Notes under the pieces: generated by a model | Databases searched by the model: none | What the model saw: only the letters and a program-made list of their open reading frames with translations | Told to the model about the DNA's origin: nothing | From: Nocardia sp. CNY236 | GTDB taxonomy: Bacteria; Actinomycetota; Actinomycetes; Mycobacteriales; Mycobacteriaceae | Direction: 5' to 3' | Assembly (NCBI RefSeq): GCF_000482385.1 | Contig: NZ_KI519393.1 | Span: 214,393-278,392, forward strand | Length of the DNA stretch: 64,000 nt | Made by a program: the position numbers and the translations under genes | Part shown: in pieces, positions 49,839 through 58,358 of the stretch | How positions within the stretch are numbered: position 1 is the first letter of the stretch | Layout of the letters: every line of letters begins with the position of its first letter

Positions 49839-49860
49839 CGCCAACACCCGGGTGTGGGCG
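49839..49860 (+). terminator. Hairpin after the siderophore-interacting protein gene
   Basis: CGCCAACACCC directly abuts GGGTGTGGGCG, eleven-base arms with one mismatch, nine bases past the stop. There is no T-run. Confidence 0.45.
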
Positions 49861-49926
49861 ACCCACGCCGAACCCTACGGTCTGCCCACACCCGCCCTGG
49901 GCGAGCGCCGCTGTCGCGACCTGTGG

Positions 49927-49993
49927 GTAGTCCTGGTGGGGCTGTAGTCCTGGTGGGGCTAGGGTCGATACCGGAGGGCTAGGGTCGATACCG
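49927..49993 (+). repeat. Two adjacent tandem duplications before the RluA-like gene
   Basis: GTAGTCCTGGTGGGGCT is exactly duplicated (49927-49943 and 49944-49960). It is followed at once by a 20-base-period duplication of GGGCTAGGGTCGATACCG, whose second copy touches the ATG at 49994. Both look like replication slippage in the leader of the next gene. Confidence 0.85.
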
Positions 49994-50998
49994 ATGAGAA
50001 GGCGCCAGAAACCACCTCTACCGAAGCGACACGGGCTGGACCCCGCCCGGCTACGTCTACCGGAGCAGGGCGAGTGGGAAACCGTTCGAGACCATCTGGT
50101 GGAGCGCCTACCGATGGTTGCACCCGCCCGGATCGACGAGCTGCTACGGACGGGCGGAATCGTCGACCTCGACGGCCCGATCACACCGGAAACCCAGTTC
50201 GTACCAGGTGGCGCGGTCTGGTTCCACCGCGACCTACCCGACGAAACCCCGGTGCCGTTCGACATCACCGTCGTGCACCGCGACACCGTGCTATTGGTGG
50301 CGGACAAGCCGCACTTTCTGGCGACCATCCCTCGCGGCAGACATATCCTGCAAACCGCTCTGGTACGGCTACGCCGGGAACTCGACCTGCCCGACCTGGT
50401 CCCGGCACACCGCTTGGACCGAGCCACCGCAGGCTTGGTGCTGTTCGTGGTCGATCCGGCTCGGCGTGGGGCATACCAGACGTTGTTCCACCGACGCGCA
50501 GTTCGCAAAGAGTACGAGGCCATCGCACGCTACGACCCCGATCTCGAACTACCACGCGTGGTGCGCAGCCGGATCGTGAAGGACAAGCAGGTACTCGCAG
50601 CCCGGGAAGTGCCCGGAGAGCCCAATGCGGAAACCGAGATCGAATTGCTCGCACACCGCGACGGGCTCGGACGCTACCTGCTGCGCCCACTCACCGGGCG
50701 GACCCATCAACTGCGGCTGCACATGAACAGCCTCGGCATACCGATCCTCGGTGACAACTTCTATCCCACCATCACCGACAAGCCGGTCGACGACTTCGGC
50801 AAGCCACTGCAGTTGCTGGCGGCCTCACTCGGCTTCACCGACCCGATAACCCGGCAACCGCGCCGCTTCGACAGCACGCGCACGCTGCAGGCTTGGCACG
50901 ATCCGGACGGCTGGGCCACGGTCTCCGCGGCCGGGTACACGGGTGGTCCAGTCGCTGGCGACGCACCGACACATGGACCCACTTCCACCGATCCGTAG
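49994..50998 (+). CDS. RluA-family 23S/tRNA pseudouridine synthase
   Basis: 334 residues. Catalytic motif AHRLDRATAGLVLF (Asp nucleophile) and C-terminal RPLTGRTHQLRLHMNSLGIPILGD are those of RluA/RsuA-class synthases; ITVVHRDTVLLVADKPHFL precedes them. The N-terminal ~90 residues (RLRLPEQGEWETVRDHLVERLP) form a degenerate S4-like region. It isomerises uridines in rRNA or tRNA; the exact site is unknown. The ATG has no strong Shine-Dalgarno, only AGGG in the duplicated leader. Confidence 0.88.
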   Translation: MRRRQKPPLPKRHGLDPARLRLPEQGEWETVRDHLVERLPMVAPARIDELLRTGGIVDLDGPITPETQFVPGGAVWFHRDLPDETPVPFDITVVHRDTVLLVADKPHFLATIPRGRHILQTALVRLRRELDLPDLVPAHRLDRATAGLVLFVVDPARRGAYQTLFHRRAVRKEYEAIARYDPDLELPRVVRSRIVKDKQVLAAREVPGEPNAETEIELLAHRDGLGRYLLRPLTGRTHQLRLHMNSLGIPILGDNFYPTITDKPVDDFGKPLQLLAASLGFTDPITRQPRRFDSTRTLQAWHDPDGWATVSAAGYTGGPVAGDAPTHGPTSTDP

Positions 50999-51008
50999 AC
51001 TGGCCCCG

Positions 51009-51749
51009 ATGTTCGAGCAGGACCCGGCTACACCCCCGTCACGCCACCGGATACACGCCTACATCGATGTCGTCGTTGTTGTCGTCGTCTTGGCGGGCAC
51101 GAATCTCATCGCGCACTTCACCACGGCATGGGCCAGTATCGTCACCGTGCCGGTCGCCGCCGCAGCGCTGCTCGCGATGATGCGCAGCCGCGGCCTCGGC
51201 TGGTCGGAGCTGGGTCTGTCACCGCGGCACTGGCGACGCGGTTCACTCTATGCGCTGGGCGCAGTCGGGGTGGTTCTCGCGATCGTCGCCGTCGGCGCGG
51301 CACTTCCCCTCACGCAACCGTTCTTCCTCGCAGATCGGTACGCGACCATTTCCGGAGCGCTGATCGCCTCGATGATCGTGATCCCCCTCCAGACCGTCAT
51401 TCCGGAGGAGTTGGCCTTCCGTGGTGTGCTACACGGCACACTCCACCGAGCGTATGGAGCCCGTGGCGTTTTCGCCGCGGGCTCGCTGCTGTTCGGACTC
51501 TGGCATATCGCCTCGTCACTCGGTCTCACCACCAGCAATCGTGGACTCAGCGACATGATCGGCGGCGACCTCGCCGGACGAGTGGCCGGAGTCCTTCTGG
51601 TGGTCGCCGCGACCGCCGCGGCCGGTGTGGTGTTCACCTGGCTACGCCACCGAACCGGAAGTCTGCTCGCGCCGATCGCGCTGCATTGGTCGCTCAACGG
51701 CGCCGGCGCGCTGGCCGCTGCGGTCGTCTGGCACATCACCCTGACCTGA
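51009..51749 (+). CDS. CPBP-family intramembrane metalloprotease
   Basis: 246 residues from ATG 51009; ATG 50973 inside the previous gene is an alternative, and neither has a good ribosome-binding site. Several hydrophobic spans surround the motifs PEELAFRGVLHGTL (EExxxR), FGLWHIASS (conserved His) and IALHWSLNGAG (HxxxN), the full Abi/CPBP set. Such enzymes, related to Rce1, cleave membrane-embedded or CaaX-like substrates, sometimes for bacteriocin or peptide immunity. No partner is apparent here. It starts ten bases after the pseudouridine synthase gene. Confidence 0.85.
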   Translation: MFEQDPATPPSRHRIHAYIDVVVVVVVLAGTNLIAHFTTAWASIVTVPVAAAALLAMMRSRGLGWSELGLSPRHWRRGSLYALGAVGVVLAIVAVGAALPLTQPFFLADRYATISGALIASMIVIPLQTVIPEELAFRGVLHGTLHRAYGARGVFAAGSLLFGLWHIASSLGLTTSNRGLSDMIGGDLAGRVAGVLLVVAATAAAGVVFTWLRHRTGSLLAPIALHWSLNGAGALAAAVVWHITLT

Positions 51750-51817
51750 TCGGATGTATCGCGCCGGATCACCGACCGATGTACCCCTGGTGACGACGGG
51801 ACAGCCCCGAAACACGG

Positions 51818-51857
51818 CCGAGGCCGCCCGACCGGATCTCCGGTGGGGCGGCCTCGG
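51818..51857 (-). terminator. Strong terminator after rpsQ
   Basis: Perfect 12-base arms CCGAGGCCGCCC / GGGCGGCCTCGG with a 16-base loop lie 17 bases past the rpsQ stop. It should end the S10 operon and can also serve the converging CPBP gene. Confidence 0.8.
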
Positions 51858-51874
51858 GTAGGTCGACGACAGGC

Positions 51875-52147
51875 CTACTTGGCCTTCTCCAGGACCTCGA
51901 CCAATCGCCAGCGCTTGGACGCCGACAGCGGGCGGGTCTCCATCAGCGCAACGCGGTCGCCAACGCCGGCGATCTCGTTCTCGTCGTGCGCCTTCACCTT
52001 CGAGGTGGTGCGAATGATCTTGCCGTAGAGGGGGTGCTTCACCCGGTCTTCGAGCTCGACCACAATGGTCTTGTTCATCTTGTCCGAGACGACGTAGCCG
52101 ATTCGCGCCTTGCGGCTGCCACGCGCCTGATTCGCCTTCTCGCTCAT
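51875..52147 (-). CDS. rpsQ: 30S ribosomal protein S17
   Basis: 90 residues: RKARIGYVVSDKMNKTIVVELEDRVKHPLYGKIIRTTSKVKAHDE, then GDRVALMETRPLSASKRWRLVEVLEKAK, the complete S17 OB fold. Its ATG overlaps the rpmC stop by four bases. It is normally followed by rplN; here the transcript ends and the iron island begins. Confidence 0.97.
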   Translation of the reverse strand: MSEKANQARGSRKARIGYVVSDKMNKTIVVELEDRVKHPLYGKIIRTTSKVKAHDENEIAGVGDRVALMETRPLSASKRWRLVEVLEKAK

Positions 52148-52383
52148 GCCGCATCTCCCTTGTCAGCGGGTCCGGTGGCCAGACCGAGCTCACGCTCACG
52201 CATGACCGTGTAGATGCGCGCGATCTCGTGACGGACAACGCGCAGACGACGGTTGTTGTCCAGCTGACCCGTCGCCATCTGGAAGCGCAGGTTGAACAGC
52301 TCTTCCTTGGAGTCGCGCAGTCGGGCCACCAACTCTTCTTCGGTGAGCTCGCGGAGCTCTGCGGCCGGTGTTCCGCTAGCCAT
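52144..52383 (-). CDS. rpmC: 50S ribosomal protein L29
   Basis: 79 residues: AAELRELTEEELVARLRDSKEELFNLRFQMATGQLDNNRRLRVVRHEIARIYTVMRERELG is the two-helix L29, which sits at the tunnel exit with L23. The ATG shares one base with the rplP stop. Confidence 0.97.
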   Translation of the reverse strand: MASGTPAAELRELTEEELVARLRDSKEELFNLRFQMATGQLDNNRRLRVVRHEIARIYTVMRERELGLATGPADKGDAA

Positions 52384-52799
52384 CAGAACTGCTCCTCCCT
52401 GGTCACGATCCTGCACTTCATCGGCAGCTTGTGCATCGCACGGCGCAGCGCCTCCCGAGCAATCTGCTCGTTCGGGAAGCTCATCTCGAACATCACCCGG
52501 CCGGGCTTCACATTCGCCACCCACCACTCCGGCGAGCCCTTACCCGAACCCATCCGGGTCTCCGCCGGCTTCTTGGTCAGCGGGCGATCCGGGTAGATAT
52601 TGATCCAGATCTTGCCGCCACGGCGAACGTGTCGGGTCATCGCGATACGCGCCGACTCGATCTGCCGGTTGGTCACATAGGCCGGCTCCAATGCCTGGAT
52701 GCCGTAATCACCGAACGACACCGACGTGCCGCCCTTGGACATGCCGGAACGACTCGGGTGATGCTGCTTGCGGTACTTCACCTTTCGAGGCATCAGCAT
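52383..52799 (-). CDS. rplP: 50S ribosomal protein L16
   Basis: 138 residues: MLMPRKVKYRKQHHPSRSGM, GDYGIQALEPAYVTNRQIESARIAMTRHVRRGGKIWINIYPD and the end HKLPMKCRIVTREEQF. L16 helps position A-site tRNA. Length is standard. Confidence 0.97.
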   Translation of the reverse strand: MLMPRKVKYRKQHHPSRSGMSKGGTSVSFGDYGIQALEPAYVTNRQIESARIAMTRHVRRGGKIWINIYPDRPLTKKPAETRMGSGKGSPEWWVANVKPGRVMFEMSFPNEQIAREALRRAMHKLPMKCRIVTREEQF

Positions 52800-52802
52800 G
52801 CG

Positions 52803-53597
52803 TCAGCCCTCCTGTTTCTCTGCTGGAGCGTCGGCCACCGCGGTGGCCGCGCGTCCAGCCTCGGTGCTGGTCGCCGTGGTACCGGTCGAACCGGACCGAC
52901 GCGGGCGGCTCGGGCGCTCCCGGCGCGGACGCTCGGGCGCGGCGGCCGCGGCGGTCAGTTCGCGTTTACCACCGACGATGTCACCCTTGTAGATCCAGAC
53001 CTTCACGCCGATACGACCGAAGGTCGTCTTGGCCTCGTAGAGGCCGTAGTCGATGTCGGCGCGCAGCGTATGCAGCGGCACCCGACCCTCGCGGTAGAAC
53101 TCCGAGCGCGACATCTCGGCGCCACCGAGGCGACCCGAGCACTGCACCCGGATTCCCTTGACGTTCGGCGAACGCATAGCCGACTGAATCGCCTTACGCA
53201 TCGCACGCCGGAACGCAACCCGGTTGGACAGCTGCTCGGCCACAGCCTGGGCAACCAGCTGAGCGTCCGACTCGGGGTTCTTGACCTCGAGAATGTTCAG
53301 CTGAACCTGCTTGCCGGTGAGCTTTTCCAGCTCTGCCCGAATGCGATCCGCCTCCGCGCCGCGGCGGCCGATCACAATGCCGGGACGAGCGGTGTGGATG
53401 TCCACACGCAGCCGGTCACGGGTGCGCTCGATTTCGACTTTGGAAATACCCGCGCGCTCCATGCCGGTGGCCAGCAGTCGCCGAACGGCGACGTCTTCCT
53501 TCACGTAGTCCGCGTACTGCTTGTCCGCGTACCAACGCGACTTCCAGTCGGTGGTGATACCGAGGCGGAAGCCATGGGGGTTGATCTTCTGTCCCAT
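52803..53597 (-). CDS. rpsC: 30S ribosomal protein S3
   Basis: 264 residues: MGQKINPHGFRLGITTDWKS, the KH domain around PGIVIGRRGAEADRIRAELEKLTG, and RVPLHTLRADIDYGLYEAKTTFGRIGVKVWIYKG. An actinobacterial Arg/Ala-rich tail follows. S3 lines the mRNA entry tunnel. Confidence 0.97.
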   Translation of the reverse strand: MGQKINPHGFRLGITTDWKSRWYADKQYADYVKEDVAVRRLLATGMERAGISKVEIERTRDRLRVDIHTARPGIVIGRRGAEADRIRAELEKLTGKQVQLNILEVKNPESDAQLVAQAVAEQLSNRVAFRRAMRKAIQSAMRSPNVKGIRVQCSGRLGGAEMSRSEFYREGRVPLHTLRADIDYGLYEAKTTFGRIGVKVWIYKGDIVGGKRELTAAAAAPERPRRERPSRPRRSGSTGTTATSTEAGRAATAVADAPAEKQEG

Positions 53598-54008
53598 TTA
53601 CTTTGCCCCTCCCTTCCGGCGGCTGCGAGTGGATCCACCGGAAGTGGGGATGCTCTCGACCTCGATGGTGATGTGGCTGGTGCGCTTGCGGATGCGGAAC
53701 GCACGACCCTGGGCGCGCGGCTGGAACCGCTTCAGGGTCGCGCCCTCGTCGACGTAGGCCGTCGAGATGACCAGCGTGGCCGGGTTCAGACCGAGGTTGT
53801 TCTCGGCGTTGGCCGCGGCGCTGGCGACGACCTTGGCGACCGGCTCGCTCGCGGACTGCGGGGCAAACTTCAGCAGCGCGAGGGCGTCGTCGACGCGCTT
53901 GCCACGGACCAGGTCCACGACCCGGCGTGCCTTCATGGGCGTGACGCGAACGTGCTTGGCGGTCGCGCGCGCAGTCGGATTCTGCACCGTCGTGTTGGTA
54001 TCGGTCAT
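53598..54008 (-). CDS. rplV: 50S ribosomal protein L22
   Basis: 136 residues: ATAKHVRVTPMKARRVVDLVRGKRVDDALALLKF and the beta-hairpin/C-terminal RFQPRAQGRAFRIRKRTSHITIEV. The hairpin reaches into the exit tunnel. It overlaps rpsS by four bases and abuts rpsC. Confidence 0.97.
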   Translation of the reverse strand: MTDTNTTVQNPTARATAKHVRVTPMKARRVVDLVRGKRVDDALALLKFAPQSASEPVAKVVASAAANAENNLGLNPATLVISTAYVDEGATLKRFQPRAQGRAFRIRKRTSHITIEVESIPTSGGSTRSRRKGGAK

Positions 54009-54286
54009 CGCCGCTTGCTCTTCCGGTCTTCCTTGACGTGGCTTCTGAACGTCCTGGTCTGCGCGAACTCACCGAGTTTGTGCCCGACCATGGACTCGGT
54101 GACGAATACCGGCACATGCTTGCGGCCATCGTGCACCGCAAAGGTGTGACCGATGAAATCGGGAATGATGGTCGAGCGGCGCGACCAGGTCTTGATGACC
54201 TGCTTGCTGCCCTTCTCGTTCTGCACGTCCACCTTCTGGAGGAGGTGGACGTCGACGAACGGGCCTTTCTTGAGGCTACGTGGCAT
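54005..54286 (-). CDS. rpsS: 30S ribosomal protein S19
   Basis: 93 residues: MPRSLKKGPFVDVHLLQKVD, TWSRRSTIIPDFIGHTFAVHDGRKHVPVFVTESMVGHKLGEFAQTRTF. This is the canonical S19 of the 30S head. Confidence 0.97.
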   Translation of the reverse strand: MPRSLKKGPFVDVHLLQKVDVQNEKGSKQVIKTWSRRSTIIPDFIGHTFAVHDGRKHVPVFVTESMVGHKLGEFAQTRTFRSHVKEDRKSKRR

Positions 54287-54301
54287 GGTTTACCTCCTCC
54301 T

Positions 54302-55138
54302 TCAGCGCTTCTTGCCGGTCTTACGGCGGCGGACGATGAGCTTGTCGCTCGGACGGTTGGGTTTGCGGGTGCGGCCTTCAGGCTGGCCCCAAGGGGAAAC
54401 CGGATGACGACCGCCCGAGGTCTTGCCCTCACCACCACCGTGCGGGTGGTCGACCGGGTTCATGACGACACCACGGACCGTGGGGCGGCGGCCCTTCCAC
54501 CGCATCCGTCCGGCTTTACCCCAGTTGATGTTCGACTGCTCGGCATTGCCGACCTCGCCGACCGTCGCGCGGCAGCGCACGTCGACGCGGCGGATCTCAC
54601 CGGAAGGCATACGCAACGTGGCGTGCGGACCCTCCTTACCCAGCAACTGGATGCTCATACCCGCGGAGCGGGCCAGCTTGGCGCCACCACCGGGGCGCAA
54701 CTCCACCGCGTGGATCGTGGTACCCGTGGGGATGTTTCGCAGCGGCAGGTTGTTGCCCGGCTTGATGTCGGCCGTCGGACCGGACTCGATGCGGGTGCCC
54801 TGCGCCACTCCCTTGGGCGCGATGATGTAGCGCTTTTCGCCGTCGAGGTAGTGCAACAACGCGATGTTCGCCGTCCGGTTCGGGTCGTACTCGATGTGCG
54901 CGACCTTGGCCGGCACCCCGTCCTTGTCCAGACGACGGAAGTCGATCAGCCGGTAGGCACGCTTGTGGCCGCCGCCGCGGTGGCGGGTGGTGATCCGACC
55001 GTGGGCATTTCGACCACCCGACTTGGACAACGGGCGCAGCAGCGATTTCTCCGGTGTCGACCGGGTGATCTCGGCGAAGTCCGAGACGCTGGCGCCACGA
55101 CGGCCCGGCGTTGTCGGCTTGTACTTACGGATTGCCAT
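54302..55138 (-). CDS. rplB: 50S ribosomal protein L2
   Basis: 278 residues: MAIRKYKPTTPGRRGASVSD, GGHKRAYRLIDFRRLDKDG, and the peptidyl-transferase-proximal VMNPVDHPHGGGEGKT. L2 is required for subunit joining and peptidyl transfer. Confidence 0.98.
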   Translation of the reverse strand: MAIRKYKPTTPGRRGASVSDFAEITRSTPEKSLLRPLSKSGGRNAHGRITTRHRGGGHKRAYRLIDFRRLDKDGVPAKVAHIEYDPNRTANIALLHYLDGEKRYIIAPKGVAQGTRIESGPTADIKPGNNLPLRNIPTGTTIHAVELRPGGGAKLARSAGMSIQLLGKEGPHATLRMPSGEIRRVDVRCRATVGEVGNAEQSNINWGKAGRMRWKGRRPTVRGVVMNPVDHPHGGGEGKTSGGRHPVSPWGQPEGRTRKPNRPSDKLIVRRRKTGKKR

Positions 55139-55171
55139 GAGTTCTTCTCTGCTTTCTGGAGTCCCCGGCGC

Positions 55172-55477
55172 TTATGCGACCGGGCCTCCGAAGATCTCGA
55201 TGGGCTTGCTGTCGGCCGAGATGGTCACGAGCGCGCGCTTGGTGCTCTTGCGCTTGCCGTAACCGAAGCGGGTCCGCTTGCGCTTGCCCTGACGGTTGGC
55301 GGTGTTGACGCCGGTCACCTTCACCCCGAAGACCTTCTCCACGGCGATCTTGATCTGCGTCTTGTTCGAGTCCGGATGCACCAGGAAGGTATAAGTGCCT
55401 TCCTCGATCAGTCCGTAGGACTTCTCGGAGATGACCGGGGCCAGCAGTATGTCGCGGGGATCGGCGATGGTGGTCAC
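55172..55477 (-). CDS. rplW: 50S ribosomal protein L23
   Basis: 101 residues from a GTG at 55477 that overlaps the rplD stop by four bases: VTTIADPRDILLAPVISEKS, YTFLVHPDSNKTQIKIAVEKVFGVKVTGVNT, KRTRFGYGKRKSTKRALVTI. It is the docking site for SRP and trigger factor. The upstream open frame lies inside rplD and is not used. Confidence 0.96.
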   Translation of the reverse strand: MTTIADPRDILLAPVISEKSYGLIEEGTYTFLVHPDSNKTQIKIAVEKVFGVKVTGVNTANRQGKRKRTRFGYGKRKSTKRALVTISADSKPIEIFGGPVA

Positions 55478-56199
55478 TTGCTCTCCTCCTGTGCGATCGC
55501 CACGGCGTCCTGCGCGGACTCCGTGGGGCCGTGCACGAACGTGTCGAGCGCCTCCACGCTGAAGACCACATCGTCGCTGTCGAGGACGTCGTAGGTGTTG
55601 AGCTGATCCGGAGCGATCGGGTGTACGTTCGGCAAGTTCGCCACGCTCTTCCACGCGGCAACGTCCTCTCGACCGACCACGACCAGGAATTTCTTACGGT
55701 CCGACAGTTCGGACAGGAAGCTCTTGGCCGTCTTGGTGGACGGAGTACGCCCGGCCACCAGTTCGGTGATCACGTGGATCCGTTCGTTGCGCGCTCGATC
55801 CGACAGGGCGCTGCGCAGGGCAGCGACCTTCATCTTCTTGGGTAGCCGCTGACTGTAGTCGCGCGGCTGCGGGCCGTGGACGGTACCGCCGCCGACGAAC
55901 TGCGGCGCGCGGGTCGAACCCTGCCGGGCACGACCGGTGCCCTTCTGCCGGTAGGGCTTGCGGCCACCGCCGGACACCTGTCCGCGGGTCTTGGTCGAGT
56001 GGGTGCCCTGACGGCTCGCGGCCAGCTGAGCGACGACCACCTGGTGCATCAGCGGGATATTGGCGGCGACATCGAAGATCTCCGCCGGGAGGTCGACCGA
56101 ACCGTTGGTCTTGCCACCGATCTCCTTGACCGGCAGCGTGAGATTCGCCGACTGCGTGGCGGTGTCCGACTTCTTCGTGTTCACTGCGGCGCTGGTCAT
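55474..56199 (-). CDS. rplD: 50S ribosomal protein L4
   Basis: 241 residues: LPAEIFDVAANIPLMHQVVVAQLAASRQGTHSTKTRGQVSGGGRKPYRQKGTGRARQGSTRAPQFVGGG is the L4 loop that lines the exit tunnel. It overlaps rplC by four bases. L4 represses the S10 operon in enterobacteria; no such leader was sought here. Confidence 0.97.
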   Translation of the reverse strand: MTSAAVNTKKSDTATQSANLTLPVKEIGGKTNGSVDLPAEIFDVAANIPLMHQVVVAQLAASRQGTHSTKTRGQVSGGGRKPYRQKGTGRARQGSTRAPQFVGGGTVHGPQPRDYSQRLPKKMKVAALRSALSDRARNERIHVITELVAGRTPSTKTAKSFLSELSDRKKFLVVVGREDVAAWKSVANLPNVHPIAPDQLNTYDVLDSDDVVFSVEALDTFVHGPTESAQDAVAIAQEESK

Positions 56200-56861
56200 G
56201 CGTGCGCACCACCCTTCACGGCGCTCTTGACGATCACGACGCCGCCTTTGCGACCCGGGATCGCTCCCTTGATCAGCAACAGACCGTTCTCGGCATCCAC
56301 CTTGTGGACCGACAGGTTCTGCGTAGTGACTCGGTCGTTACCCATCCGCCCCGACATGCGCATGCCCTTGAACACACGTCCCGGCGTGGCGCAGCCGCCG
56401 ATCGAGCCCGGGCGACGGTGGACCGCCTGCGCACCATGCGAGGCGCCCTGACCACCGAAGCCGTGGCGCTTCATGGTGCCCGCATAGCCCTTGCCCTTGC
56501 TGGTACCGGTGACATCGACGTAGCCGCCCTCTTCGAACACGTCGGCGTTGATCTCCTGGCCGACCTCGAAGGTGGAGGCATCCGCGACGCGCAGCTCGGC
56601 GATGTGCCGGCGCGGGGTGACGCCGGCCTTGGCGAAGTGACCGGAGACCGGCTTGGTCACTTTGCGCGGGTCGATGGCGCCGAACGCGAGTTGAACGGCG
56701 CTGTAGCCGTCGCGCTCCACGGTGCGAATCTGGGTGACCACGTTGGGACCGGCCTTCACGACGGTCACGGGAACGACGCGGTTCTTGTCGTCGAAGACCT
56801 GGGTCATACCGAGCTTGGTACCCAGGATGCCGGCGGCCGGCCGGTTCTTGTTGTCAGTCAT
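56196..56861 (-). CDS. rplC: 50S ribosomal protein L3
   Basis: 221 residues from ATG 56861: GILGTKLGMTQVFDDKNRVVPVTVVKAGPNVVTQIRT, and the long loop GTSKGKGYAGTMKRHGFGGQGASHGAQAVHRRPGSIGGCATPGRVFKGMRMSG. The six-codon upstream extension overlaps rpsJ and is not typical. Confidence 0.97.
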   Translation of the reverse strand: MTDNKNRPAAGILGTKLGMTQVFDDKNRVVPVTVVKAGPNVVTQIRTVERDGYSAVQLAFGAIDPRKVTKPVSGHFAKAGVTPRRHIAELRVADASTFEVGQEINADVFEEGGYVDVTGTSKGKGYAGTMKRHGFGGQGASHGAQAVHRRPGSIGGCATPGRVFKGMRMSGRMGNDRVTTQNLSVHKVDAENGLLLIKGAIPGRKGGVVIVKSAVKGGAHA

Positions 56862-56875
56862 ATCTCGAGTCCCCG

Positions 56876-57181
56876 TCACTGGATGTTGACGTCGACGCTG
56901 GCCGGCAGGTCGATGCGCATGAGCGCGTCCACCGTTTTCGGCGTCGGGTCGAGGATGTCGATCAGGCGCTTGTGTGTACGCATCTCGAAGTGCTCGCGTG
57001 AGTCCTTGTACTTGTGCGGCGAACGGATGACGCAGTACACGTTCTTCTCGGTCGGCAACGGCACCGGGCCGACGACGCGCGCCCCGGTACGGGTCACCGT
57101 CTCGACGATCTTGCGCGCCGACGCGTCGATCGCCTCGTGGTCGTAGGCCTTGAGCCTGATGCGGATCTTTTGTCCCGCCAC
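56876..57181 (-). CDS. rpsJ: 30S ribosomal protein S10
   Basis: 101 residues from a GTG: VAGQKIRIRLKAYDHEAIDA, GARVVGPVPLPTEKNVYCVIRSPHKYKDSREHFEMRTHKRLIDI. It is the first gene of the S10 operon; S10 also acts as NusE in antitermination. AAGGACA lies upstream of the start. Confidence 0.97.
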   Translation of the reverse strand: MAGQKIRIRLKAYDHEAIDASARKIVETVTRTGARVVGPVPLPTEKNVYCVIRSPHKYKDSREHFEMRTHKRLIDILDPTPKTVDALMRIDLPASVDVNIQ

Positions 57182-57667
57182 GCTAAGTGTCCTTTTCTCC
57201 GCTTTCCTTCGTGGTCCGAAAGCCGGCTACGCCAAACCGTCGCGACCACCCTCTTTTGCACAGCCCGAACACACGAAGACGTCTCAGCCGAGACCACGAT
57301 CGGACAGGCCCGATCCTCGCCGCTGTTCATCTGTCATGGTTCTCCGGTACACGCGGTCGGGCGTGTCGCCTAGCCGCTCATTCCTCGGCCCGGATCAGCA
57401 CAGCACTTTCGGGCCGGGAACCTCGTCCCGGACGTGCCCACGCCTGAACGGCGAGGCACACGTTGGAGTACCCTCGCGCCGACCGGTCCTCACTTCCCCG
57501 AAACGAGCACAGCCCAGCGCAAGGCAACCCGAACAGTATGCCCGACACCCATGGCCAGTTCAAATCAGCCACCCGCGGGCGGAGTAGTCGCCGCCGCCAC
57601 CCGGCTCGTCAGCTGGTCACCCCCTATGGCGCCGCCACCGCCGAACGATCGGGCAGACAACTTACCC
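57182..57667. other. Divergent spacer between rpsJ and the DUF4442 gene
   Basis: 486 bases that must hold the S10-operon promoter. I could not pick a convincing -35/-10 pair by eye. The plus-strand frame that enters the next gene is open here but rich in Pro/Arg and unsupported by ribosome-binding sites. Confidence 0.45.
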
Positions 57668-58180
57668 ATGAGTAAGATACTCGAGGTGACGACAGAAACC
57701 GCGACATACCGCCACTGGAAAACGCTGGCGCACAATCGCCTGGGCCGTGCTCTGTTCGACGTGGGGTTGATGGCTCGGGTGCCCTACTTCGCCACCGTGC
57801 TACCGAAGGTGGCCCGGCTCGAACCGGAATTGTGTGAGGTGACCTCACCGAAGTGGTTCGGTGTCCTCAATCATCTCGGCACGTTCCACGTCATCGCCGC
57901 GTGCAATCTGGCCGAGGTCGCGATGGGCATGCTGAGCGAGGCGACGATTCCAACGACACATCGCTGGATTCCGAAGGCGATGAGCGTCCAGTATCTGGCC
58001 AAGGGCGAAACCAGCCTGCGCGCGGTGGCGAAGCTGCCCGAGCGCCCCGATTTCGCCACCATCACCGCGGGCTATGACCTGGTGATACCGGTATCGGTCT
58101 ACGACGGTCTCGGCGTGGAAGTCGTGCACGCCGAGATCACCATCTGGGTTACCCCGAATAGTCCCGCGAGCAAGCGATAG
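57668..58180 (+). CDS. DUF4442 / hotdog-fold protein
   Basis: 170 residues from ATG 57668. The sequence RVPYFATVLPKVARLEPELCEVTSPKWFGVLNHLGTFHVIAACNLAEVAMGMLSEATIP and the RWIPKAMSVQYLAKGETSLRA strand fit the DUF4442 hotdog fold, where Asn-His-x-Gly-Thr sits at the position used by acyl-CoA thioesterases. It may hydrolyse acyl-CoA; no substrate is known. The start lies in a short inverted repeat (CTTAC-ccatga-GTAAG, 57661-57676) with no clear Shine-Dalgarno; GTG 57686 is an alternative. Confidence 0.75.
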   Translation: MSKILEVTTETATYRHWKTLAHNRLGRALFDVGLMARVPYFATVLPKVARLEPELCEVTSPKWFGVLNHLGTFHVIAACNLAEVAMGMLSEATIPTTHRWIPKAMSVQYLAKGETSLRAVAKLPERPDFATITAGYDLVIPVSVYDGLGVEVVHAEITIWVTPNSPASKR

Positions 58181-58358
58181 TCCCACGAGTAAGCGTTGTC
58201 CCGCGGTGTGATCGACATATCGTTGCGACTCGCGATCAGGGAGTACCGAACACCGGGACTGGCGAAGCACCCGGCGCGTACCTTGTCCAGATGCGCAAGG
58301 TCGGCTGCCGAAACGGGACCGGTTGCGGTGCGGGCCGTCGAGCGGTTTGAATGCCTTG

